From positions 1-20,937 of the forward strand of contig JAFGSC010000287.1 in NCBI GenBank assembly GCA_016934875.1: a stretch of 20,937 nt of DNA, read 5' to 3'. This DNA comes from Candidatus Atribacteria bacterium (GTDB taxonomy: Bacteria > Atribacterota > Phoenicimicrobiia > Phoenicimicrobiales > Stramentimicrobiaceae). Below, one piece after another: positions 14,185-20,689 of this stretch. The translations under genes were made by a program, and so were the position numbers. Numbering within the stretch: position 1 is the first letter of the stretch; the number at the start of each line of letters is the position of its first letter. The notes beneath the pieces are model-generated. The model was not told the DNA's origin, ran no database searches, and saw only the letters and a program-made list of their open reading frames with translations.

Positions 14185-15276
14185 GTGGAAGATATTAGAA
14201 ACTATTATCTTATGTTATACATACTCGCATCCTTTGTTTCTTGTTCTCCCTATAATATAAGTAATATGGAAACTATCGATAGTGATAAAAACGAACTTTA
14301 TCAGATACTCTATTATGCCTCCCTTGCCGGAAGTTCGCATAATTCGCAACCTTGGAAATTGGAAGTTTACGGGGTAGATTCAATATTGGTTTTTGCTGAT
14401 GTGACTAGGAATCTGCCCGTTGTTGATCCAACTTCACGGGAACTTTATATTTCAATTGGAGCCTTTATTGAGAACTTAAATAGTGCTGCTTCTTGCTACG
14501 GATATAAAACTGACATAAAAATTAATACGCTTCCGGTCGGTTCTTCTTCTCCTGTAGCATCAATAGCTTTATCCAAATTCGAAGAAAAAAAGGAGGATCC
14601 TATTCTAAACGAAATTAAACTCAGGACCACTTTACGACCCCCTTTTGATACAACATCAATAAAATAATCGGATTGGAAAGAACTGGTTTCAATTGAGGAC
14701 TCCAATATTCACTATTACCCTGCGACTTCCGGACAAGCAAAATACATTGCTAAAAAAGAATAGGAAATGTATATCCAATAAGCCATGAGCAAAAATGCGC
14801 AGGATGAATTAGCAAGCTGGATTCGCTTTTCGAACAAAGATGCAAAAAGAAAAACAAGATGGCTTAACAACGTCAGGGATAGGTATGAAAGGAATCGGTG
14901 GTTTTATTGTCAGAAACTTTTTCAAACCGGAAGATTCAAAAAAGGAGTCTTTTGTGACGAAAGGCATAGAAAAAACAAAACTTCAAGTTGAAAATTGTGG
15001 CGGATGCATAGTAATTACTCAGGAATTGGAGAACATTGAAGGCTGGATCAATACAGGAAGACTTTATCAGGCTATGCATCTAAAATGTCGAAAATGAATC
15101 TTGAATTTCATCCCATGAACCAGATTGTTGAGGAGACAGGTCCTGGAAGTGAAGCCAAAACGGTTTTAACTTTAAGCGGTAAAGTTATGTTTATTGCCCA
15201 AATCGATTATGTGGAAAGCTATCCTGAACCTGTTAGTTTAAGAAGACCTGTTGAAAGTTTCTCAACCTTTAAATAA
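14185..15276 (+). pseudogene. Acg-type nitroreductase-like lipoprotein gene, decayed
   Basis: Fragments in three frames together read as an FMN-binding nitroreductase of the Acg type: ILYYASLAGSSHNSQPWKLE and PVVDPTSRELYISIGAF (14185-14667); SDWKELVSIEDSNIHYYPAT (14668-14760); AQDELASWIRFSNKDA (from 14785); GLTTSGIGMKGIGGFIVRNF and CGGCIVITQ (about 14855-15097); MNLEFHPMNQIVEE to TAA 15276. Lesions I can see: in-frame stops at 14665, 14761 and 14779, a frameshift in the A-rich run near 14850, and a frameshift near 15093. The N-terminus has a lipobox-like SFVSC. Inactive as it stands; the flanking genes remain open. Confidence 0.7.
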
Positions 15277-15816
15277 ATGAATAATATTGATAATCACAAT
15301 TCGATAAACGACTACATTTTCGATAAAAGAATTGTATCAGCTTGCGGTTTATATTGCGGTGCATGTGGCATATATCTTGCTACTCAGGAAAACGAACTAG
15401 AAAAATTACTTCAATACGCCCTTGTTTTAAAACAGTCAGTGTCGAAAACCTATTGCGACGGGTGCGGTGCCGATAGAAAATCAGCTCATTGTTCTAAAAT
15501 GTGCACGTTCATTAAATGCACACACCAAAAAAATATTGAATTTTGTGGTGAATGTAATGATTTTCCTTGTGTGGAATTAATTGATTTTCAATCAAAATTG
15601 CCACATAGAATGGAAATCGAAAAATCTCAAAAACGTTTGGTAGAAATAGGCTGGGAACAATGGTTTGTCGAACAGAAGGAAAGATTTACCTGCAGCAAAT
15701 GTAATACAATAAACAGCGCATATCATTTATCATGCAGAAAATGTGGAAATACACCGAGCTGCGAATTTATTCTAGACCACCAGTACACAATAGATAAATA
15801 TTTAATTGATGAATAA
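15277..15816 (+). CDS. DUF3795 cysteine-rich protein with C-terminal zinc ribbon
   Basis: A 179-aa protein whose ATG directly abuts the stop of the nitroreductase remnant. Cysteine clusters: SACGLYCGACGIY (about residues 21-33), TYCDGCG, SAHCSKMCTFIKC and FCGECNDFPC. This is the pattern of DUF3795, presumed metal-binding with unknown role. The C-terminus adds CSKC / CRKCGNTPSC, a rubredoxin-like zinc ribbon. It may have been a redox or regulatory partner of the upstream reductase; that is inference. Last gene of its cassette, 43 bp before attC-6. Confidence 0.8.
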   Translation: MNNIDNHNSINDYIFDKRIVSACGLYCGACGIYLATQENELEKLLQYALVLKQSVSKTYCDGCGADRKSAHCSKMCTFIKCTHQKNIEFCGECNDFPCVELIDFQSKLPHRMEIEKSQKRLVEIGWEQWFVEQKERFTCSKCNTINSAYHLSCRKCGNTPSCEFILDHQYTIDKYLIDE

Positions 15817-15859
15817 AAAATAATTAATTTAGAAGAATTATTTAAATGAAAGCACGAAT

Positions 15860-15934
15860 GCACAACACGTCTTATACTGCATAGCCTGCCGCAGGCGCAA
15901 CACAGGCTACGCAGCATACGGCCATCCGTTAGCA
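15860..15934 (+). repeat. attC: attC-like site 6 (75 bp)
   Basis: R'' box GCACAAC (15860-15866) is the exact reverse complement of GTTGTGC at 12824, the start of the same cassette. Stem: TATACTGCATAGCCTG pairs with CAGGCTACGCAGCATA. R' box GTTAGCA (15928-15934). The stem is identical to site 1 over most of its length. Confidence 0.85.
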
Positions 15935-15955
15935 GTTATAAAAAAAATTAGCAAC

Positions 15956-17050
15956 ATGAGTCCAATACAAATACCCTTACTTAGGAAACTGAAGTTTTTT
16001 TTGACTGCCCTGTTGTTTGCGGTAATAATGATTGTATCTGCGAAACCTCATATGACAAGTATCGATTCAATGAAATTTAAAATTGAGCAACAAGAACAGC
16101 AATTCAATTCATTGAATAGAGACATAAAAGAAGTAAGATTATTATTGGATAAGCAAGATAAGGTTTTAGATACTCAATTGAATATAATTAGTAACTCCAA
16201 TGATAGCATATCAAATCAAATAAGTTCCACATCCAATCTTATATCAATAGCAGGTTTAATTTTTGGATTATTTGGACTGTTTATAGGTGTGTACATAACT
16301 GTTATTCAGAATCGAAGTTCTGCGATACTCACACAAAGTAAAGAAATTCTGGAAAAAGTTATTGCAATTCAAAAGGATGTTGATACTACCAAAAAGCAAA
16401 TAGATAATGACTTAAAGGGAATCTACTTGAAAATCCAAGAACAAGAGATTGAATACATATTAAATAGATTGGAAAAAATTCCAGAAGACATAAATCATGT
16501 ATTCAATAGACTTGCTAGTTTAGAAATGCATGAAAAGTATTTTGATAGGATAAAACCAATGATTATAAATCAATTCAATAAGACTAAGCATAGCGACTTT
16601 GTCATGAATCTTTCTATTTTAGCGATTCAACATCATTCAGCTTTAGTTGTTAAAGACGAACAATTAACTAATATTATTCTAAATTGCCCTGTGAATTTGC
16701 TCGCATCTTGTTATGCTTCAGAATTAAATGCCTTAACCGTTGTATTCTTTAGACATATAGAAAATGTTGGAATTATTAGTTCTGCCGAAAAAATAAAAAG
16801 TTTCTTAGAAAAAATTGAAGAAGTTAATTGTGCAGAGGAAACATCGAATACCTTGTTTGAGATTATCGATAACAAACATAAAAGATTTGAGCTTTGTAGA
16901 ATAATAAAATCACATGAGCCATTAAATATGACTCAAAAATCATTTTTTAGATTGATTTATGAAAAGCATTCAGAAGAAACGAATTCAGATGAAGAGAATC
17001 AATTATTATCAGAAATAAACATAATTTACAAAACACTTAGCCCTCAATAA
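15956..17050 (+). CDS. membrane-anchored coiled-coil protein, unknown family
   Basis: A 364-aa protein beginning 21 nt after attC-6. Hydrophobic segments: residues about 12-29 (FFLTALLFAVIMIVSA, a signal anchor or signal peptide) and 95-115 (LISIAGLIFGLFGLFIGVYI). Between them lies a likely coiled coil (IEQQEQQFNSLNRDIKEVRL), and a second follows TM2 (ILEKVIAIQKDVDTTKKQID). Residues about 165-360 are an all-helical, lysine-rich cytoplasmic domain without recognised motif. The last residues, TLSPQ, and the TAA stop are encoded by the attC-like repeat that follows. This kind of anchored helical protein could be a sensor or an effector, but nothing in the sequence proves it. Confidence 0.65.
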   Translation: MSPIQIPLLRKLKFFLTALLFAVIMIVSAKPHMTSIDSMKFKIEQQEQQFNSLNRDIKEVRLLLDKQDKVLDTQLNIISNSNDSISNQISSTSNLISIAGLIFGLFGLFIGVYITVIQNRSSAILTQSKEILEKVIAIQKDVDTTKKQIDNDLKGIYLKIQEQEIEYILNRLEKIPEDINHVFNRLASLEMHEKYFDRIKPMIINQFNKTKHSDFVMNLSILAIQHHSALVVKDEQLTNIILNCPVNLLASCYASELNALTVVFFRHIENVGIISSAEKIKSFLEKIEEVNCAEETSNTLFEIIDNKHKRFELCRIIKSHEPLNMTQKSFFRLIYEKHSEETNSDEENQLLSEINIIYKTLSPQ

Positions 17051-17203
17051 AGCGTTGCTTGCATACGCTTTTCATTGGGGCAGAGGTTGAACTAAACATT
17101 GCTCCAAGTATCACAATACCAATAGTTTTTGTGCCCATACCTGCCCCATACGGCGCATAGCCAATGCTCCAGGTGTTTGAACGAACTGAGGCTGGGCTTT
17201 TCG
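17028..17203 (+). repeat. partial attC-like repeat 7 (left part only)
   Basis: ACAAAAC-ACTTAGCCCTCAATAAA starts a segment matching sites 2 and 4 up to GGCTGGGCTTTTCG near 17203. After that the alignment continues only loosely (GCAAAAAGG, ATTTGG). The right-hand arm with the GCAGCATACGG...GTT end is missing, so it may no longer work as an attC. Confidence 0.6.
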
Positions 17204-17283
17204 TTTTGGCGAATAGCAAAAAGGTACTCCTCCATTTGGTCGATGGAGAGTTCCAACGGGCTGCATTCGAAGTGTACCACCAT
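17174..17283 (-). pseudogene. possible N-terminal fragment of a tyrosine recombinase
   Basis: On the minus strand 17283 to 17174 reads MVVHFECSPLELSIDQMEEY-LFAIRQNEKPSLSSFKH. This resembles the core-binding N-terminus of the Bacteroidota tyrosine recombinases that accompany IS91-like elements (SPLELS-x-DQ-x-E-x-YL ... SYFKHTVYGL in those proteins, from memory). After SFKH the resemblance fails and the frame ends at 17092. The last dozen residues overlap repeat 7, and a shifted version (TQIAEDLFAFP) is recognisable in oversized site 2. It is a fragment only. Confidence 0.4.
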
Positions 17284-17348
17284 TTTTGTAAAATCACCAC
17301 ACCAGATTGTGAGTAAGTTGATTTGACTGTTTTATAAAAAAAAATCTG

Positions 17349-17759
17349 ATGAAAAAAGGACAAATTTTAATATGCTTGTTGATTTCTATTGGTTTGATTT
17401 CTTGTGACCCATATGGAGGATATGAATATTGGATACAAAATAAATCAGATTCGACAATCTTTGTTTCGTATAAACTGATTGATAATGACTCAATAAAATG
17501 TCAACGACTCACATTTGGACAAGAATTCAAAATAGTACAATTCGATACGCATAATGGATTATATGATGAGGGGCTCGATAATTTGTTTTCATATTGTGAT
17601 TCGTTAGCAATATATTCTGATATAGTCAACAAAATTATGATTAAAAAGGATTTTACACTTAGAGAAAATTGGACTTACGAACAAGATGAAACAAGTAGTT
17701 TAATGAATGCAGGGAATAATATATATAGATTTACCATTACTAATGATAACTTAAAATAA
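17349..17759 (+). CDS. small lipoprotein, unknown family
   Basis: A 136-aa protein. Lipoprotein signal MKKGQILICLLISIGLISCD with lipobox LISC and Asp at +2. The mature part begins DPYGGYEYWIQNKSDSTIFV and looks beta-rich (strands with YKLIDN, GQEFKIVQFDTHN). Probably a periplasmic or outer-membrane-anchored protein. It lies between partial repeats 7 and 8 and therefore probably came as a cassette. Asp after the lipidated Cys is the inner-membrane retention signal in E. coli, but the rule differs in Bacteroidota. Confidence 0.65.
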   Translation: MKKGQILICLLISIGLISCDPYGGYEYWIQNKSDSTIFVSYKLIDNDSIKCQRLTFGQEFKIVQFDTHNGLYDEGLDNLFSYCDSLAIYSDIVNKIMIKKDFTLRENWTYEQDETSSLMNAGNNIYRFTITNDNLK

Positions 17760-17766
17760 AAACGGC

Positions 17767-17815
17767 ACACAGCCCTTAGTCCTCAATAAATCGTTGCTTG
17801 CATGCGCTTTGCATA
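17767..17815 (+). repeat. partial attC-like repeat 8 (left end only)
   Basis: GGCACACAGCCCTTAGTCCTCAATAAATCG is homologous to the left end of repeats 2, 4, 7 and 9, and similarity is lost after about 17815. The preceding GGCACACAGC is shared exactly with repeat 9. Confidence 0.55.
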
Positions 17816-17886
17816 CCTCGTCTGCCAAAGGTTGTACTCCTTTGAACAATACTCTGTTTGCAAGTAGAAATCTGGCCGAAAATGAC

Positions 17887-17894
17887 TAAATTTG
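17887..17894 (+). promoter_or_regulatory. candidate -7 box upstream of the Fic antitoxin gene
   Basis: TAAATTTG matches TAnnTTTG, 25 bp before ATG 17920. No TTTG at ideal -33 spacing (one is at 17857-17860, slightly far). If real, this is one of the few cassettes with its own promoter, as is common for toxin-antitoxin cassettes. Confidence 0.35.
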
Positions 17895-17919
17895 TAATGA
17901 ATAATTGAACCAGATCGAT

Positions 17920-18141
17920 ATGTTTAATCCGATAGAAATAGACCGTAACAATTTGACGATTATGGGGGTAAAGTTTTCCAATTTAAAAACATTGGAAAGT
18001 ACTGCAAATGCCATCGGAAGTAATATGTTCGAGGGTTTTGAACCAACTCCCAAAGGTGTTGAGATCATCAGAGATTATGTTGTTGGTAAAATCACGTTGT
18101 CAGAATTGATCAAATTTGCTAAGGCCAAATCTTATGTCTGA
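17920..18141 (+). CDS. VbhA-like Fic antitoxin
   Basis: A 73-aa protein from ATG 17920; a TTG start at 17905 would add five residues. It contains SNMFEG, matching the class I Fic-inhibitory motif (S/T)-x-x-x-E-(G/N), within ANAIGSNMFEGFEPTPKGVE, and then a VbhA-type helix (IIRDYVVGKITLSELIKFAK). In VbhA-type antitoxins the glutamate blocks ATP binding by the Fic toxin. The stop overlaps the fic start by 8 bp, a translationally coupled pair. The antitoxin frame is intact although the toxin is not. Confidence 0.75.
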   Translation: MFNPIEIDRNNLTIMGVKFSNLKTLESTANAIGSNMFEGFEPTPKGVEIIRDYVVGKITLSELIKFAKAKSYV

Positions 18142-18494
18142 ATCATACAAATACCTTGACCTTGATTATACGTATACTGATCCTGAAACAGGACTCTTAC
18201 GAAATTTAGCAGACATATCGGATCCAGATGTTTTACTCTTTTTTGAAAGCGGAGCTGTTGCAAAGCGTATTCAAGAGCTTTACGAAAAACCGATCAAGAT
18301 TAAAGGAGTAGAAAGTCTTTTCAGCATTCATCGACACTTATTTCAAGATGTTTATTCCTGGGCTGGAAAAAGGTTTAATATTAAATTTGAATCCAGCTGA
18401 CAACCAATATGTTTACGATCAATATATGCAAGGTACAATAAACAGTGATGTAAAAACCCTGTCAAAATTGATATCAGACTTAATTGGGACTTGA
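18134..18494 (+). pseudogene. fic: Fic-family AMP-transferase toxin gene with internal deletion
   Basis: The N-terminal part from ATG 18134 reads YKYLDLDYTYTDPETGLLRN, LADISDPDVLLFFES and LFSIHRHLFQDVYSWAGKRF, a typical Fic-protein start. At about 18375-18390 the sequence jumps to another frame reading LNLNPADNQYVYDQYMQGTI to TGA 18492-18494, which is a normal Fic C-terminus. The middle part carrying the catalytic HPFx(D/E)GNGR motif is absent. A family member is about 200 aa, and here about 80 aa seem lost. The toxin must be inactive. Confidence 0.75.
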
Positions 18495-18511
18495 AGGAGA
18501 ATAAAAAAGGC

Positions 18512-18676
18512 ACACAGCACTTAGCCCCCAATAAAGCGTTGTTTGCATACGCTTTACATTGGGGCAAAAGTTGAACTAAACATTGCTCCAAGTTCCACAA
18601 TACCCATTGTTTTTCATTTTTATAAATACTGAGCAAGGCGCGCTGCCAATACCTCATGAGTTGTTCTTGAACTCGG
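18512..18676 (+). repeat. partial attC-like repeat 9
   Basis: ACACAGC-ACTTAGCCCCCAATAAAGC continues with GCATACGCTTTACATTGGGG, TTGAACTAAACATTGCTCCA and a diverged GGCGCGCTGCCAATACCTCA, aligned to repeats 2, 4 and 7 until about 18676. The right attC end is missing. It marks the right limit of the array. Confidence 0.55.
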
Positions 18677-18698
18677 GCACAAGCGCACAGGGTTGTTC

Positions 18699-18848
18699 CA
18701 TGAAAGATTTATTACTCAGGATCAATTTGTTAAAAATTTTAGGGTAGAAAGAATGATGTTTTCAGCAACAAACACTAAGTTGGTAGCTGATAAGGTAGGA
18801 TTTATGGTTAACTTGCCAATAATAGGATTGATTCTGATGACAAAATGA
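18699..18848 (+). pseudogene. 3' fragment of an unidentified gene, overlapping dgkA
   Basis: An open frame reads HERFITQDQFVKNFRVERMM, FSATNTKLVADKVGFMVNLP, IIGLILMTK and stops at TGA 18846-18848, overlapping the ATG of the next gene in the ATGA arrangement of translationally coupled genes. It has no start of its own and its left side is cut by repeat 9. The family is not recognised. It was probably the upstream partner of the kinase before the array reached it. Confidence 0.45.
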
Positions 18849-19240
18849 AGGAATTAGACAGTTTTTCGCTTAAAAAAAGATTAATGAGTTTTCGATTTGC
18901 TTTCAATGGTATTAAAAACTTGATTAAATATGAACATAATGCACGGATACATCTTGTTTCATTAATATGTGTAATCGTATTCGGAATAATATTAAAACTG
19001 GATTTGGCTGAATGGATTGCAATATCTATTGTTTCAGGACTTGTGATATTAACGGAATTGTTGAATACAGCAATTGAAAAACTGGCTGATTTTGTTGAAT
19101 CGGATTGGCATGAAAAAATTGGAATAATTAAAGATTATTGTGCTGGAGCAGTTTTGATCTCTGCTGTGATTTCAACAATAGTAGGTGGATTGATTTTTAT
19201 ACCAAAGATTATTGTGTTGATTAAAAACTTTTGCAAATAA
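18845..19240 (+). CDS. dgkA: diacylglycerol/undecaprenol kinase
   Basis: A 131-aa integral membrane kinase. Key family residues: RFAFNGI near the N-terminus, the nearly invariant ELLNTAIEKLADFVE (about residues 65-80) with the catalytic Glu and Asn, and KDYCAGAVLISAVIS (about 97-111). Three hydrophobic helices are visible. It phosphorylates lipid alcohols (diacylglycerol or undecaprenol), feeding lipid and cell-wall carrier recycling. Length is usual for the family. It overlaps the truncated upstream frame by 4 bp, and no attC follows, so I regard it as backbone rather than cassette. Confidence 0.85.
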   Translation: MKELDSFSLKKRLMSFRFAFNGIKNLIKYEHNARIHLVSLICVIVFGIILKLDLAEWIAISIVSGLVILTELLNTAIEKLADFVESDWHEKIGIIKDYCAGAVLISAVISTIVGGLIFIPKIIVLIKNFCK

Positions 19241-19459
19241 GTAGGACTTGGAGCGGTTAGTAGAGCTTGTCGCCTATTTTTCCAGCTATGAGTCGGTTTA
19301 GAACCACAACAACCGCCGGGGTGGGTGTTATGCACTTGATTGGGTGACTTGTTTTTTACGATCTTACCAGTTTGTATGGTGGGAAAAGATTTCTGGTATT
19401 AGGGTTGTTGTATCTTCGATATTCTTTGGGAGCGGACGTGCGCCAATCCCGGCCTAGGG

Positions 19460-19487
19460 GGCAGTGGCTTTTGCTGCTGCCTTTTTT
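19460..19487 (+). terminator. rho-independent terminator-like hairpin
   Basis: Nine-base stem with one mismatch and TTTT loop, followed by T6 (19482-19487). It lies 220 bp after dgkA on the same strand. Confidence 0.5.
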
Positions 19488-19585
19488 ATATTGTGAATAA
19501 AATTCTACAGGGTGTGGATTGAATACGTCCATTTTTTCTCCACTCAATTACCATTTTGTTTTAAACAGGAGAATGCACGTTGAAA
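19460..19585 (+). repeat. right copy of the 14-kb-spaced direct repeat, with terminator-like hairpin
   Basis: 19460-19481 is identical to 5418-5439 and forms GGCAGTGGC-TTTT-GCTGCTGCC followed by TTTTTT, a plausible rho-independent terminator. The second conserved block, AATTACCATTTTGTTTTAAA, starts at 19546. The surrounding gap 19241-19684 has no recognisable gene. Confidence 0.55.
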
Positions 19586-19684
19586 AGTATATCGGGGAGT
19601 TGGTTTGCATATCGGCCAGGAATGGCCGCTTTTATATTGGGTTGTATCAGGTAGATTTTAATAGTGTTTTCAAGGTGTTCTATC

Positions 19685-19915
19685 CTATTTGGGCGTGAAA
19701 ACAGTATCTCCAATTTGATCTTTATCGACAGATGTGTGGATGACTTCACCGGTCAGATATTTGTCGGGTATCCCATGAGGGAATGCCATACAATAGAAGT
19801 CCCATTTCTGAAAATGTTGGCAAAAACCACATTTTGAGCTATAAAGGCTAAATATTTGATGGCGATCATCTATTATGAAATGTTGGGTTTTACCCTCGTA
19901 CAGTCTTCTTGCCAC
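19685..19915 (-). CDS. small conserved cysteine-containing protein
   Basis: A 76-aa frame from GTG 19915 on the minus strand. It contains YSSKCGFCQHFQKWDFYCMA, FPHGIPDKYLTGEVIHT, DKDQIGDTVFTP. The pattern C-x2-C ... C-x-AFP-x-GIP ... G ... H ... F-x-P is one I recall from small conserved bacterial proteins of unknown function; the cysteines could bind zinc. There is no ATG in frame near the start, so GTG is my choice and the true start is uncertain. It is convergent with dgkA and divergent from the gene at 20196. Confidence 0.6.
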   Translation of the reverse strand: MARRLYEGKTQHFIIDDRHQIFSLYSSKCGFCQHFQKWDFYCMAFPHGIPDKYLTGEVIHTSVDKDQIGDTVFTPK

Positions 19916-20045
19916 AATTCATTCTTTTGTTAATTATTTGAGATTCATCCTTGCATGAGCGAATTTGAATTTATTTTGTCATAATTACAAGCTCTTTATG
20001 GTTGAAAAGTAATGAAAAGGAAATATTGTCGTATTTACACCACCA

Positions 20046-20093
20046 ACCCCCTGAAGGGGGTGTTTGCAACTGATCAGTCAATCAGACAGTTGC
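20046..20093. repeat. pair of intergenic hairpins
   Basis: ACCCCC-TGAA-GGGGGT (20046-20061), then GCAACTG (20066-20072) with its perfect complement CAGTTGC (20087-20093) around a 14-nt loop. These sit between the divergent genes at 19915 and 20196. CCCCTTTAGGG follows at about 20102. The type is common in Bacteroidota intergenic DNA. Confidence 0.45.
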
Positions 20094-20195
20094 TGAAAGT
20101 CCCCTTTAGGGAAACGAAGTTCGGCACAGCCAATTTAGGGGTAAAATAAATGAGAATACGACATTGTTTCATTCAAATATCTTATTGTAAACAGC

Positions 20196-20633
20196 ATGAG
20201 TATAAAAACGATAATCTTTTTCATAATCATAATAGTAGCAACAATATTCATTACCAGGAAATGTGATGTTGATTTCACAATGAAGTATAGGAAAACCATT
20301 ATCGAATGGAATCAGATGGCTTGTGGACATATTGTCGATAAAATAGAATTTCAGCAGCATGTGGCAGTTATTCAATTAGATGATTTGACGAATGAAATTA
20401 ATGAAATTGAATCCGATTATATTGTAGTTAAGGATAATAAAATCAGGTTCATGACCCTTTTTTCTCCAAAATTCTTGCTGGGTGATTCAATTGTAATCAA
20501 TTCAATGAAAGATTCGATATTTATTTATCGAGATGGTGTATTAATAGATAATTTGGGCTTTTCCAATCTAAATGGTGTTGGAAAGGCACCGGTTTACTTT
20601 CAGGCGAAGGATGTGTTAGACAAATTCAAGTAA
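20196..20633 (+). CDS. membrane-anchored hypothetical protein
   Basis: A 145-aa protein with one N-terminal hydrophobic helix (MSIKTIIFFIIIIVATIFIT), acting as signal anchor. The soluble part (CGHIVDKIEFQQHVAVIQLD, DYIVVKDNKIRFM, LLGDSIVINSMKDSIFIYRD) has the look of a small beta-rich domain with a GDSI-x-KN-x-S-like turn seen in extracytoplasmic Bacteroidota proteins. Family not named. Alone, plus strand. Confidence 0.6.
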   Translation: MSIKTIIFFIIIIVATIFITRKCDVDFTMKYRKTIIEWNQMACGHIVDKIEFQQHVAVIQLDDLTNEINEIESDYIVVKDNKIRFMTLFSPKFLLGDSIVINSMKDSIFIYRDGVLIDNLGFSNLNGVGKAPVYFQAKDVLDKFK

Positions 20634-20689
20634 CCTACAACATCCAATTACCAATCTCCAATTTGTAACCCCTTGATATGCAGATTGGC

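Larger units (their letters stand above)
5890..18676 (+). other. integron-type gene cassette array without a visible integrase
   Basis: Genes in this interval all lie on the plus strand and most are followed by a copy of one imperfect-palindrome family with attC-like ends. Start codons follow the preceding attC by only 20-36 nt in five cassettes, and the genes are unrelated to each other and AT-rich. The right end is set by the last partial copy (18512-18676). The left end is uncertain, because no attC or attI-like site was found before the first gene. No integrase gene of the IntI type was found on either strand, so the integrase is outside the window or absent. Confidence 0.75.

Noticed and set aside
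19250..19262. GCGGTTAGTAG after dgkA considered as another attC R' box
   Set aside because: No palindromic arm or L' sequence precedes it, so the match to GTTRRRY is probably chance.
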